From Streptomyces sp. NBRC 110035 (GTDB lineage Bacteria; Actinomycetota; Actinomycetes; Streptomycetales; Streptomycetaceae): a stretch of 64,000 bases of DNA. Shown here piece after piece: positions 22,250 to 31,495 of the stretch (within the stretch, counting starts at the first letter, position 1; each line of letters opens with the position of its first letter). The position numbers and the translations under genes are program-made. The stretch spans positions 62,001 through 126,000 of the forward strand of contig NZ_BBNN01000026.1 in the NCBI RefSeq assembly GCF_000829695.1, given 5' to 3'. A model generated the notes under the pieces. It was not told where the DNA came from and searched no databases. It was given only the letters and a program-made list of their open reading frames with translations.

Positions 22250-22432
22250 TCAGTGGGCTTCCACGACCTCCTGGAACGACTCCATGCAGGGGAAGCAGTG
22301 GCGGTCCGTCGCGTCCCGGCGACGGGGCTCGTCCTCCTTCTCGACCCCGCACAGCGTGGTCGTTCTGTCGGTGGTCAGAACATGCCACACAGGCTCCCCC
22401 GAAGTGTCCGCACCGCACCACATCTCGTGCAT
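22250..22432 (-). CDS. 60-aa Cys/His-containing conserved hypothetical protein
   Basis: ATG at 22432 has GGAGG about 8 bp upstream. The 60-aa product begins MHEMWCGADTSGEPVWHVLT and contains four cysteines (WCGAD, TLCGVEK, and HCFPCME) with several histidines. The spacing C-x25-C-x18-C-x2-C is compatible with a small metal site, though no named zinc family was recognised. Strong ribosome site, its own share of a perfect terminator and good codon bias make it a real gene. It is divergent from the cutinase. Function unknown. Confidence 0.75.
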   Translation of the reverse strand: MHEMWCGADTSGEPVWHVLTTDRTTTLCGVEKEDEPRRRDATDRHCFPCMESFQEVVEAH

Positions 22433-22842
22433 TCCCAGCTCCCTCCGGGTAGGCAGGCCGCTTCCATACGAGCACGGCGCGGGCCGATGCGGCGCCCGGG
22501 GAGGACCAAGCGGGTGATGTGCGGGGCGGGTGTGTTTCCGTACGGCGGTCACCGTCGGCGCCGACTCGGTCGGTGACCGCGCCTCCTCGTCCGCCCCGGC
22601 TCCGCCGGCGCACACGGTGCCGAACGCCGAGGGCCCCCGGCCGAGCACCGCCGCCCTGCCGCTCGCCCGGCGGGCCGATGAGACCGGTGAGATTGCCGGT
22701 CCGCGAGGGCGGCCCTCTCTCCGACAGTGGCAACCGCCAGCCCATCGGCGGCGCCCACGGCCGGCGCACGGTGACACCCCCATGTCGTACCCCCGTGCAC
22801 CTGCCACCGGACGGTCCGCCGCGACAGAGAGGACCCCTCGCC
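22433..22842. other. Divergent intergenic region with 10-bp inverted repeat
   Basis: This 410-bp gap separates the 60-aa gene (-) from the secreted hydrolase (+). No gene was recognised. GCGGTCACCG at 22545-22554 and CGGTGACCGC at 22571-22580 form a perfect 10-bp inverted repeat with a 16-nt spacer, possibly an operator or transcript hairpin. Nothing else was recognised. Confidence 0.4.
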
Positions 22843-23781
22843 GTGCAGCAGCACCCCCACACCGGCACCGCAGGCCCGGCCGCACGCCCCTCCCGCACCC
22901 GGCGCGGCAGGACCGGACGGTTCACCGGACTGGCCGCGCCCGTCGTCGCCGTAGTCGGTCTCACCGCCCTCACCGGTCCCGGCGCCCACGCCGCGGACAA
23001 CCCCTACGAGCGCGGTCCGGCGCCGACCGAGTCCAGCATCGAGGCGCTGCGCGGCCCGTACTCCGTCTCCGAGACCTCGGTCTCCTCGCTCGCCGTCACC
23101 GTCTTCGGCGGAGGCACCATCTACTACCCGAGCAGCACCGCCGACGGCACGTTCGGCGCGATCGCCGTCTCCCCCGGCTTCACCGCCTACGAGTCCTCCA
23201 TCGCCTGGCTGGGCCCCCGCCTGGCCTCCCAGGGGTTCGTCGTGTTCACCATCGACACGAACAGCACCCTCGACCAGCCCGCCTCCCGCGGCGACCAGCT
23301 GCTCGCCGCGCTCGACTACCTGACCGGACGCAGCGCGGTCCGCGGACGCGTCGACAGCAGCCGCCTCGGCGTCATGGGCCACTCGATGGGCGGGGGCGGC
23401 AGCCTCGAAGCGGCGAAGGACCGGCCCTCGCTCCAGGCATCGATCCCGCTGACGCCCTGGAACCTCGACAAGACGTGGCCCGAGGTCAGGACCCCCACCC
23501 TGATCTTCGGGGCCGACGGCGACACGGTCGCCCCGGTCTCCACCCACGCCGAGCCGCTCTACACCGGTCTGCCCTCCTCCCTCGACCGGGCCTACCTGGA
23601 GCTGAACAACGCCTCCCACTTCACGCCCAACTCCAGCAACACGACGATCGCGAAGTACAGCATTTCGTGGCTGAAGCGGTTCATCGACAATGACACCCGC
23701 TACGAGCAGTTCCTGTGCCCGCTGCCGCGGCGGAGCCTCACGATCGAGGAGTCGCGGGGCAACTGCCCGCACACCTCCTGA
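22843..23781 (+). CDS. Secreted cutinase/triacylglycerol lipase of the PET-hydrolase type
   Basis: A 312-aa secreted alpha/beta hydrolase. GTG at 22843 has GAGAGGA upstream; residues 1-50 are a long signal peptide (basic RRGRTGRF, hydrophobic core, AHA cleavage). The mature part starts ADNPYERGPAPTES, as in actinomycete cutinases that hydrolyse aliphatic polyesters and PET. Catalytic triad Ser181 (GHSMGGG), Asp227 (ADGDTVAP) and His259 (ASHFTPN). Substrate-cleft residues Tyr115, Met182 and Trp207 (TPWN) are present, as is the C-terminal pair Cys292/Cys308, likely a disulfide. Natural substrates are probably cutin or lipids. It ends in a strong hairpin and stands alone. PET activity is not proven by sequence. 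Confidence 0.93.
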   Translation: MQQHPHTGTAGPAARPSRTRRGRTGRFTGLAAPVVAVVGLTALTGPGAHAADNPYERGPAPTESSIEALRGPYSVSETSVSSLAVTVFGGGTIYYPSSTADGTFGAIAVSPGFTAYESSIAWLGPRLASQGFVVFTIDTNSTLDQPASRGDQLLAALDYLTGRSAVRGRVDSSRLGVMGHSMGGGGSLEAAKDRPSLQASIPLTPWNLDKTWPEVRTPTLIFGADGDTVAPVSTHAEPLYTGLPSSLDRAYLELNNASHFTPNSSNTTIAKYSISWLKRFIDNDTRYEQFLCPLPRRSLTIEESRGNCPHTS

Positions 23782-23805
23782 CGTCCCGTCGGACACCGAC
23801 AGGCT

Positions 23806-23842
23806 CCGGTGGCGGCCCGCGTACGGCGCGGGCCGCCACCGG
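23806..23842 (+). terminator. Terminator of the cutinase gene
   Basis: A 16-bp perfect stem (23806-23821 with 23827-23842) and 5-nt loop TACGG, 25 bp after the stop codon. Confidence 0.88.
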
Positions 23843-24004
23843 CGTTGTGCGCGTGCACCGCCGAGAGGCGTCCCGGGTGGGCGGCGGCACACGACGCACA
23901 CCGGACACACCGCGGAAAGCCGCTGGTGGGGCGGCGGATGGGCCGCCTCCGTCACCCGGACGGACACCTTCCACCATTTCTTACGCGTGAGTAACGTCGT
24001 GGAA

Positions 24005-26932
24005 ATGACCGGACAGACGACCCGTGGGCCCGCTCCGCTCCGGTACCGGGCGGGACCCCGACGGCAGGCGCTCGCCGCGCTGCTGGACGGACTGCGCACC
24101 GACGGCGGTGCCCGTGTCGTGACCGGCGAACCCGGCGGCGGCCGTACGGCCTTCCTGAAGTTCGCGGCACGATCCTTTTGTGCCGGACCGGTGTGGTACG
24201 TCCGCGCCGAACCGGCCTGGTCTCCGCATGCGCAGCCCCACAGCGGTCTGCACACCCTGCTGCGTGCCGCCGGCCACGCCGGGCGTCTCCCCGGCGACGG
24301 CACGGCGGGCGGGGAGACGCTCCTGGACATCCTGCGGGCGGCGTCCGCACGGTCACCTCTGCTGGTGTGCGTGGACGACGCGCACCTGTGGGACACCGCT
24401 TCACGCGCCGCGCTGGGCCGGGTGGCGGCGCGCGTGCACGCGGCGGAGGGCGTCCACCGCGTGGGTCTGCTCGTCAGCGTGCCGGGACACCGGCCCGTGG
24501 GAAAGGAACTGGCAGGACTTCCGGTGCTGGAGCTCGCCCCGCTCACGCCCGGGGACGCGGCGGGCCTGCTGCACGATCTGACGGACGGGGCCGTCGACCC
24601 GGTCGTCCGCGACGAGTTGGTGACCGAGGCGCAGGGCAATCCCGCGCTGCTACTGGCCCTGGCCCACCGCCTCTCGCCGGCCCAGCTCCGCGGCGACCGG
24701 TCGCTGCCCCACCCCCTGGCCGATGCCGTGACGCTGGCCGCCGTCGCGGGCGGGTGCCCGGGCGGCCGTCGACCCGACCGGGCCGGCCTGTTGCTGACCG
24801 TCGCCGCGGCGATGCGTGCCACGGGGGAACAGGACGCCGAGGCCGCACTCGTACGGCGGGCGACGAACGGCTGCAGCGGTCGGGAGGGCGACGGACGGCC
24901 CCCGCCGTCCGAGCCGCCGAAGGCGCCCGAGCTGGTCGCGGTCTCCGAGGGCCGGCTCCGGTTCCGCAGCCCGCTGCTGGGCAGGGCACTGTACGCCGGT
25001 GCGCCGCCCGAACGCCGCCGCGCCGCGCACCGTGCGCTGGCCGCGGCGCACCCCGATCCGCACGGTGTGCCCGCACTGCTGCACCGCTCATGGACCGCCC
25101 TCGGACCCGACGCGGCCCTGGCCGCCCGACTTGAGCGCGCAGTCACCGACCCGACCTCCGGCATACCGTCCTCCCTGCGCCGTACGGCGCAGGTGCGGGC
25201 CGCCGAACTGACGCCGGACGACGCGCAGCGGGCGCGGCGGTACACGGCCGCCGCACAGCAGGCTCTCCTCGCCGGGCATCCGCGCGAGGCCCTGCGCCTG
25301 CTCGACGCCGCCGGAAGCCGGCCGGCACCGGCGCCGGTGCGCGGCCGCGCCGAACTGATCCGGGGCAGAGTACTCCTGGCCGACGGCCCGGTGGACGACG
25401 CCCGCGAGTCCTTCCTGCTCGCCGCCCGGCTCCTGGTGGGTCCGAGCCCGGCGGAGGCCGACGCCGCGGTCCTCGGCGCGGCGGACGCGGCCTGGGCCGC
25501 CGGCGACCGGCAGGCCTGCCTTCGGGCTCTCGCCCACGATGACGCCTCCGCCGATCCCGCCGTCGCGGGGCTGCTCGATCTCCGCGCCGCGGCTGCGGCC
25601 ACGCCGGGTCCGCAGGAGGCGGTAGCACGGGAGGCGCTCCGGGGCGGCCCTTCCCACCGTGGCGCCGCCGTCCCGGCGCAGCCCTCCGTTTCCCCGTCCA
25701 GCCTGCTCCGCGACGACCGGGACGGCATGCGTGCCGTGCTGCTGGGGCGGTTCGACCTCGCCGCTGCCCCGCTGACCCGTGTGGTGGACCGGGGCCGTCC
25801 CGCCACCGACCCCGAACGGCTGCTGCGGTCGGTCGCCGCGGCCCTCATGCTCGGGGACGTCGTCGCCGCCCGCCGGGGCGGAGCACGGGCCCTGGCGGCG
25901 GCACGCACGCTGGGCGCCGCATCCCTGGAACCGCGCGCCCTGGAGTACCTGGCCTACGCCGAACTGCGCGCCGGCTGTCACCAGCTGGCCCGTACCCACG
26001 CCGAGGAAGGCCTGCGTGCCGCGCGCCGGACCGGACAGCGGAACACGGCCGCCCACCACCACGCCGTACTGGCGCTGGCGGCATCGATCGAGAGCGACCG
26101 GGCACGCGTCACCGGGCACGCGGCGGCAGCGCTCACCACGGCCCGGCGGCACGGCCTGGCCCAGGCCTTTCTGCTCGCCCAGTGGGCGGCGGCCCGCGCC
26201 GATCTGGGCGCGGGCCGCCCCGAGGCGGCCGCCGACCGGCTCGGCCCGCTGGTCCGCCCCGGCGCGCGGCGCGGCCACTTCGCGCTGTGGATGCTCGCCG
26301 CCCCCTGCTTCGTGGAGGCCGCCGCCCTGGCCGGGCGGCCCGAGCACGCCCGCGCGGTGGTCGAGGACTTCGCGCTGTGGACCGGCTGCGGCGCCGACCC
26401 TCAGGCCCCCGCCCAGCTCCTGCGCTGCCGCGCCCTGCTGGCCGCGCCGGAGGACGCCGACGAGCTGTACCTGCGCGCCCTGCAGCGGCACGACGAGACG
26501 TCCGGCGACTTCGAACGGGCCCGCACCGGACTGCTGCACGGCAAGTGGCTGCGCCGACGGCGCAGACTGCGCGAGGCCCGCGCCCGGCTCGGGGAAGCGC
26601 TGGTCGACTTCGAGCGCTGCGGCGCGCAGCTCTGGGCACGCCAGACGGCCGCGGAACTGCGCGCCAACGGCGTGGCGCCGAACGGGCCGGGAACGGGCGA
26701 AGCGCCCCGGCACGGCGCGCGCGGCCTGTCCCGGCTGACCCCGCAGCAACTGCGGATCGCACGGTGCGTCGCGGAAGGGGCCACCAACCGGGAGGTGGCG
26801 CTGAGCCTGTCCGTCAGCACCCGCACCGTGGACTACCACCTGCGCAACGTCTTCGCCACGCTCGGCGTCCGCTCCCGGGTCGAGCTGGTCCGACTGGTCG
26901 AACAGGCGGAAAAGACCGGTGCACAACTCTAG
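24005..26932 (+). CDS. Large ATP-binding LuxR-family (LAL) transcriptional regulator
   Basis: A 975-aa LAL-type protein: an N-terminal STAND-like NTPase, a long helical middle and a C-terminal LuxR HTH. Walker A is GEPGGGRTAF (about 41-50), with Arg in the place of the usual Lys; Walker B is LLVCVDDAHLWD. Helical repeats occupy about 380-880 and resemble TPR. The HTH (about 905-965) reads LTPQQLRIARCVAEGATNRE and SVSTRTVDYHLRNVFATLGV. ATG 24005 is chosen; GTG 23987 is possible and no strong ribosome site separates them. The altered Walker A lysine suggests weak or absent ATP hydrolysis. LAL regulators often activate sugar or secondary-metabolite genes, but no target is obvious here. Confidence 0.88.
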   Translation: MTGQTTRGPAPLRYRAGPRRQALAALLDGLRTDGGARVVTGEPGGGRTAFLKFAARSFCAGPVWYVRAEPAWSPHAQPHSGLHTLLRAAGHAGRLPGDGTAGGETLLDILRAASARSPLLVCVDDAHLWDTASRAALGRVAARVHAAEGVHRVGLLVSVPGHRPVGKELAGLPVLELAPLTPGDAAGLLHDLTDGAVDPVVRDELVTEAQGNPALLLALAHRLSPAQLRGDRSLPHPLADAVTLAAVAGGCPGGRRPDRAGLLLTVAAAMRATGEQDAEAALVRRATNGCSGREGDGRPPPSEPPKAPELVAVSEGRLRFRSPLLGRALYAGAPPERRRAAHRALAAAHPDPHGVPALLHRSWTALGPDAALAARLERAVTDPTSGIPSSLRRTAQVRAAELTPDDAQRARRYTAAAQQALLAGHPREALRLLDAAGSRPAPAPVRGRAELIRGRVLLADGPVDDARESFLLAARLLVGPSPAEADAAVLGAADAAWAAGDRQACLRALAHDDASADPAVAGLLDLRAAAAATPGPQEAVAREALRGGPSHRGAAVPAQPSVSPSSLLRDDRDGMRAVLLGRFDLAAAPLTRVVDRGRPATDPERLLRSVAAALMLGDVVAARRGGARALAAARTLGAASLEPRALEYLAYAELRAGCHQLARTHAEEGLRAARRTGQRNTAAHHHAVLALAASIESDRARVTGHAAAALTTARRHGLAQAFLLAQWAAARADLGAGRPEAAADRLGPLVRPGARRGHFALWMLAAPCFVEAAALAGRPEHARAVVEDFALWTGCGADPQAPAQLLRCRALLAAPEDADELYLRALQRHDETSGDFERARTGLLHGKWLRRRRRLREARARLGEALVDFERCGAQLWARQTAAELRANGVAPNGPGTGEAPRHGARGLSRLTPQQLRIARCVAEGATNREVALSLSVSTRTVDYHLRNVFATLGVRSRVELVRLVEQAEKTGAQL

Positions 26933-27075
26933 GGACCGACCGGACGGTATGTCATCCTTCGGGGCAGGACGAGTCGGGTGGCGGTCCGCTCACCGGCTCC
27001 ACGGCCGGCCGGGAGCCGGTACGGGGACCGCCACGCGGGCGCCACCGGGAAAGCCGACCCTGGGGGAGATGCGCG

Positions 27076-28335
27076 ATGCAACACGCCGTACGGCCACGAA
27101 GCCTGCCGCGCCCCGGACCCGTGCCCGCACCGCGGGCGCGGGCACCGCGTGTGCGGTCACTGATCGACGCCGACGCACTGGGCGTGCTGCACCGGGCCGC
27201 CCGGGTGCTGCTCGACGACCTGCCCCGGCTCTCCGACCAGCTGGTCGCCCTGCTCCAGGACCAGGAGCCCGCCTACCGGTCGGCGATCGAGAACAACGCC
27301 ACCGAGATCTGGCAGGAGGTGCACCGCTCGCTGCGGCACAGCGTCTCCGCGCTGCTCGACCCGCGCGGTGTCCGGGACGCGGCCCGCCGCTGCTCCTGGA
27401 AGATCGGCGCCACCCGCGCCGAACAAGGGCTGCCGCTGGACGCGCTGCTGCACGCCTTCCGGCTGGGCGGCTCCCTGGTGTGGCAGAGCCTGGTCGACGA
27501 GACCTCACGGACGGCCCCCGAGGACGTACGGCTGCTGGTGCACGTGGCGTCCGACGTGTGGAACTTCGTCGACGAGCACTGCACCGTCGTGGCGGACGCC
27601 TACCGGCAGACCGAGCGTCAGCTGTCCTGGCGGCGGGAGAACAGGGTGCGGCTGCTGGCCACGGCGCTGCTCGACGGGACCAGCCGGATCGCCGACCTGC
27701 CCGAGGCCGCGCTGGCACTGGGCCTGCCGGAGCACGGCCGGTACGTGGTCGTCGCGGTCGGCGGCGGCCGGTTCGCCGCCTGTCCCCGTGCCCAGGCGGT
27801 GCCCGCTCCCGGTGTGCGCGTGCACTGGCACACAGGCGTGGACGCCGACCACGGCATCGTTCTGGTCCAGGACGACGCGGAGCCGGTGGTGGAGGACGAG
27901 CAGCCGCCGGGCGTACGGGCGGGTGTCAGCAGCGCCGTCGAAGGGCTCGCCGCGGTGGGCGAGGCACGCAGGCTGGCGGACACCGCGCTGAGCCTGTGCC
28001 CGGAGACCGGCGGCACGGTCCGGCTGACGGAACACCTGCCGGCGGCCCTGGTGGTGTCCTCCCCCGACCTCGGCGCCGCCCTGGCCGACCGGCTCTTCGG
28101 CCCGCTGGCACGGCTGGAGCCCGCCGACGCGGAGGTCCTGCTGGACACCCTGGCCACCTGGCTGGCCTGCGACGGGTCCGCCCAGCGGGCGAGCAGACGG
28201 CTGTACTGCCACCGCAACACCGTCCTCAACCGCCTGCGCCGCTACGAGCAGTTGACCGGACGTTCCCTTTCCCGCCCCTTCGACCTGGTCGAGGTCACCC
28301 TCGCCCTGACCGCCCGCAGGCTCCTCCCACGCTGA
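27076..28335 (+). CDS. PucR/CdaR-type transcriptional regulator
   Basis: A 419-aa regulator. ATG at 27076 follows GGGGGAG. An N-terminal helical sensor region (about 25-180; EIWQEVHRSLRHSVSALLD, LDALLHAFRLGGSLVWQSL) precedes a middle domain of GGDEF-like remnant type (RYVVVAVGGGRF, DHGIVLVQDD) and a C-terminal PucR HTH (LLDTLATWLACDGSAQRA, YCHRNTVLNRLRRYEQLTGR). Members regulate catabolic genes in response to small metabolites. It follows the LAL regulator on the same strand with a 143-bp gap. The ligand is unknown. Confidence 0.88.
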   Translation: MQHAVRPRSLPRPGPVPAPRARAPRVRSLIDADALGVLHRAARVLLDDLPRLSDQLVALLQDQEPAYRSAIENNATEIWQEVHRSLRHSVSALLDPRGVRDAARRCSWKIGATRAEQGLPLDALLHAFRLGGSLVWQSLVDETSRTAPEDVRLLVHVASDVWNFVDEHCTVVADAYRQTERQLSWRRENRVRLLATALLDGTSRIADLPEAALALGLPEHGRYVVVAVGGGRFAACPRAQAVPAPGVRVHWHTGVDADHGIVLVQDDAEPVVEDEQPPGVRAGVSSAVEGLAAVGEARRLADTALSLCPETGGTVRLTEHLPAALVVSSPDLGAALADRLFGPLARLEPADAEVLLDTLATWLACDGSAQRASRRLYCHRNTVLNRLRRYEQLTGRSLSRPFDLVEVTLALTARRLLPR

Positions 28336-28456
28336 CCGGCCCCCCGGGGCGGGCCGTACGCCTCGGGGCCCGTCCGGCGGATCATGCCGAGGACGCGGGG
28401 TCCGGTACACACTTCCCCAGCTCTTCGAGCAGGGGGTGCCCCCGGCCGCGTTGTCG

Positions 28457-29704
28457 TCACTTCCCCCTCTCGGCTTCGCTCGGGAGGGGGGCCGTCCCCC
28501 GGCGTTCCGGGACGTCCCCGACGAACAGGACCCCGTCGGTTCCTTCCAAGTGGGCCGGGTCGAACGGGCTGTACCCGAACCACGGCGACACGCGGGCGGG
28601 GGGCACTTTGTCGCCGAGGAGGCCGGCCAGCCGGGGGCCGCCGATGAGGCAGGGGTCCTGAGGGGGCGCGTACAGCACTCCCTCGACGGTGTCCGGGGAC
28701 GGGGTGTCCACTCCCTGGTGGCGGATCGTGCCGAGAGCCGTGGCCAGGAAGGCGTACTTCTCGCCCAGGCGGGCGCTCACGAGCGCGCCGGCGCTCCACC
28801 ATCCCAGCAGCGGCTGGTCCCACATGCGCATCGTGCTCTTGTGCCGCTGGAGATGGCTGTTGTGGGCGAAGACCAGGACCGGGCCCCGTTCGGCGAGGGC
28901 GAGGAGGTTGTCGGCCATCATCCGGTCCCGCTGGCCCAGCAGCCGTGTCATGCGGCCGGGTGAGGTGCCGGCCAGCCAGTAGTGGTAGCGCAGCAGGCCG
29001 GTGGCGGTGCGCCCGTGCAGGCGCGCCCGGTCCCAGTCGTCCCGCGAGGTCGCCGCGATCAGATGCGGCGTCTCGGCGTCGAGCAGCGCCACCAGGTCGT
29101 CGGCGAGCAGCAGCAGTTCCCCGGCCTCTGCCGACCGCCCCACGGACCGGGCCGGGTCCATCATGACGGCGGGATGGGTCCACCGGTCGTCGGCGCCGAG
29201 CAGACGGTCCAGTGCTTCCGCGGCGCAGGGGAGCAGGTCCGGGGCGACCCGGGCGGCGAGGTAGCCGTGAAGCGCGGTGAGGGCCTGCCTGGGGCTCGCG
29301 GCGCCGCTGATCTCCAGCGGGCCGTCGAAACCGGCGAAACGGAGCCGCTCGGACACGGGTCGGCCGTCGTTGTACTCCCGCATCCAGCACACGAGTTCGC
29401 GGTTGGCCGCGAAGGCGCCCCAGCCGTGGCTGAATCCGCGCTCCACCACCTCGTCGAGGGCGCCCGTGCCCGAGGTGACGTAGTCGTCCACGACCAGGCC
29501 CATGAGGCAGTCGCTCTCGATCGCGATCGTCCGGTAGCCCTCCTGCTCGACAAGCTGTCGGAACAGTTCGTTGCGCAGGCCCAGCAGAGCGTCCTCACCG
29601 TGTGTGGGCTCCCCGAGCGCGAGCACGCGCGGCCGGCCGGGAAGCAGCTCCATGACGCTCCCGGCGTCCACGGCACGGACGACGTCCTTGATGCGAATAG
29701 TCAT
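28457..29704 (-). CDS. Erythromycin-esterase-like protein
   Basis: A 415-aa member of the erythromycin esterase (EreA/EreB) superfamily. ATG at 29704 (MTIRIKDVVRAVD) leaves a 58-bp divergent promoter with the MerR gene; the upstream ATG 29764 would overlap that gene. Family blocks: VLALGEPTHGEDALLGLRNE, TIAIESDCLMGLVVDDYV, LVCWMREYNDGR, LVFAHNSHLQRHKSTMRMW. The histidines in GEPTHGE and FAHNSH belong to the likely active site. True EreA opens macrolide lactones by hydrolysis; most family members have unproven substrates, so antibiotic inactivation is only one possibility. Divergence from a MerR regulator suggests inducible expression. Confidence 0.88.
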   Translation of the reverse strand: MTIRIKDVVRAVDAGSVMELLPGRPRVLALGEPTHGEDALLGLRNELFRQLVEQEGYRTIAIESDCLMGLVVDDYVTSGTGALDEVVERGFSHGWGAFAANRELVCWMREYNDGRPVSERLRFAGFDGPLEISGAASPRQALTALHGYLAARVAPDLLPCAAEALDRLLGADDRWTHPAVMMDPARSVGRSAEAGELLLLADDLVALLDAETPHLIAATSRDDWDRARLHGRTATGLLRYHYWLAGTSPGRMTRLLGQRDRMMADNLLALAERGPVLVFAHNSHLQRHKSTMRMWDQPLLGWWSAGALVSARLGEKYAFLATALGTIRHQGVDTPSPDTVEGVLYAPPQDPCLIGGPRLAGLLGDKVPPARVSPWFGYSPFDPAHLEGTDGVLFVGDVPERRGTAPLPSEAERGK

Positions 29705-29762
29705 GCCGTCAACGCTATCGCTGAACTTTCGGTGGAAACTTTTCCGCGATACCGTCGGTTCC
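29705..29762. promoter_or_regulatory. Divergent promoter between esterase-like and MerR genes
   Basis: Only 58 bp separate the two start codons. The segment holds an AACTTT direct repeat (near 29723 and 29735) and GGAAACTTTTCC, a near-palindrome such as MerR-family proteins bind between -35 and -10. Both genes are probably controlled here. Confidence 0.5.
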
Positions 29763-30515
29763 ATGGGGCGAAACCTTCAAAATGGGGGACGACTTCGACC
29801 GGTCGACCTGGCACGCGGGCACGGTCTGTCCACGCAGGCCGTCAGGAACTACGAGGAGGCAGGCATTCTCCCGCCCGCCGACCGCACCCCCCACGGCTAC
29901 CGCACCTACACCCCGCTGCACGCGCGGGCCCTGGCCGCGTTCCGCGCCCTGGTACCCGGCCACGGCCACGCGACGGCGACGGCGATCATGCGCGCCGTCA
30001 ACCAGGACGCGGTCGACGAGGCGCTGCGGATCGTCGACGAGAGCCACGCCCAACTGCTCGAGGACCGCCGCACACTCCGCGCCGTGGAGCGGGCTCTCGG
30101 CGACCTGGCGCCCGGCACGGAGCGGCCCGGCCCGGTGCCGGGCACGGTGTCCCGCGCGGTGCCCGGCACCGACGGCACGTTCATCGGGCCACTGGCGCGT
30201 CGGCTCGGCCTCCGGCCCGCGACGCTGCGCAAGTGGGAGCGCGCCCAACTGGTGAGCCCACGCCGCGACCCGCTGACCGGCTACCGCGTCTACGACGAGG
30301 CCGACGTCCGGGACGCCCGCCTCGTCCACCAGCTCCGGCGAGGCGGCTACCTGCTGGAGCAGATCGCCCCGCTCATCGCCCAGGTGCGGTCCGCCGGGGG
30401 CCTCGAGCCCCTGGAAGCCACCCTCCAGGACTGGCACGCCCGGCTGTCCGCCCGCGGGCGGACGATGCTGACCGGAGCCGCCGAACTGGACGCGTACCTG
30501 CGCGTCCGAGGCTGA
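29763..30515 (+). CDS. Tandem MerR-family regulator
   Basis: A 250-aa protein with two MerR-type DNA-binding regions. The first (about 12-75) reads RPVDLARGHGLSTQAVRNYE, EAGILPPADRTPHGYRTYTP. The second (about 138-205) reads GPLARRLGLRPATLRKWERA and GYRVYDEADVRDARLVHQLR. Each has the winged HTH and the Gly-Tyr-Arg turn of the family. Doubling within one chain is uncommon and resembles the TioE-like regulators of Streptomyces. The start ATG 29763 lies 58 bp from the divergent esterase-like gene, its most likely target. No effector-binding domain of TipAS type is obvious. Confidence 0.88.
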   Translation: MGRNLQNGGRLRPVDLARGHGLSTQAVRNYEEAGILPPADRTPHGYRTYTPLHARALAAFRALVPGHGHATATAIMRAVNQDAVDEALRIVDESHAQLLEDRRTLRAVERALGDLAPGTERPGPVPGTVSRAVPGTDGTFIGPLARRLGLRPATLRKWERAQLVSPRRDPLTGYRVYDEADVRDARLVHQLRRGGYLLEQIAPLIAQVRSAGGLEPLEATLQDWHARLSARGRTMLTGAAELDAYLRVRG

Positions 30516-30682
30516 GACCCGGGACCGTCCCTGGGCAGCCGCACAACCCCCGCGCGCCCCCGTTGGGACGTCGCAGCGAGCGGGGCCGGAAGCCTGTTCC
30601 GCCCGCCCGCGCCCGTGCTGTCGTGGGCTCCCCTTCCCGTCGAAGCCGTCGCCGCCGTGCGGTACGGCCCCGAGGAGCCGTG

Positions 30683-31495
30683 ATGCCCGAAGCACCACCG
30701 GACGACCGGCCCGCGCTGCACGTCGAGAACGTCGACGTGACGTACGGGCGCGCCCTGTCCGCCCTCCGCTCCGTGTCCCTCACCGTGCCGCACGGCGGCG
30801 TCGTCACCCTGCTCGGCGCCAACGGCGCGGGCAAGACGACCCTGCTGCGGGCCGTGTCCGGCACCCTGCGCCTGCACCGCGGTGCCATCACGGCCGGCCG
30901 CATCCGCTACGGCGACACCGTGCTCGACGGCAAGGACCCCGTGAGGGCGGTACGCGCCGGAGTCGTCCAGGTCCCGGAGGGACGGCGGGTGTTCGCCGGG
31001 CTCACGGTCGACGAGAACCTGCGCAGCGGCGGACTCGGACTCGGCCGTCGGGGCCGGGCCCAGGTCCACGAGGCACGGGAGCGCGTGTTCACGCTCTTCC
31101 CCCGGCTCGCAGAGCGCTCCCACCAGGCCGCGGGGCTGCTGTCCGGGGGCGAGCAGCAGATGCTCGCCATCGGCCGCGCACTGATGGCCGCTCCCCGCCT
31201 GCTGCTCCTCGACGAACCGTCCCTCGGCCTCGCACCGCAGATGGTGTACCGGATCGCCGAGGTGATCCGCGAGATCAACACCCAGGGCACCGCCGTGCTC
31301 CTGGTCGAACAGAACGCGGGTATGGCACTCTCCCTCGCCGACCACGCCCACGTCCTCGAGGTCGGGGAGACCCGCCTGTCCGGCCCCGCCGACGAACTCT
31401 CCCGCACCGACGCCGTACGCCGCCTCTACCTGGGCGAGGCGGCCGAGGACCAGACGGCCGACGACCGGGTGGCCAGGGGCCGGGGGGCGGCGTGA
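30683..31495 (+). CDS. livF: Branched-chain-amino-acid-type ABC transporter ATPase (LivF-like)
   Basis: First gene of a five-gene importer operon. ATG 30683 follows GAGGAG (30672-30677). The 270-aa ATPase has Walker A LLGANGAGKTTLLRAVSG, the LivF-type PEGRRVFAGLTVDENL, signature LSGGEQQMLAIGRALM and Walker B LLLLDEPSLGLAP. LivF and LivG subunits form a heterodimer that powers uptake of branched-chain amino acids, amides or urea. The C-terminal tail (AEDQTADDRVARGRG) runs into the next gene. The order F-G-H-M-binding protein is less common than binding protein first. Confidence 0.92.
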   Translation: MPEAPPDDRPALHVENVDVTYGRALSALRSVSLTVPHGGVVTLLGANGAGKTTLLRAVSGTLRLHRGAITAGRIRYGDTVLDGKDPVRAVRAGVVQVPEGRRVFAGLTVDENLRSGGLGLGRRGRAQVHEARERVFTLFPRLAERSHQAAGLLSGGEQQMLAIGRALMAAPRLLLLDEPSLGLAPQMVYRIAEVIREINTQGTAVLLVEQNAGMALSLADHAHVLEVGETRLSGPADELSRTDAVRRLYLGEAAEDQTADDRVARGRGAA

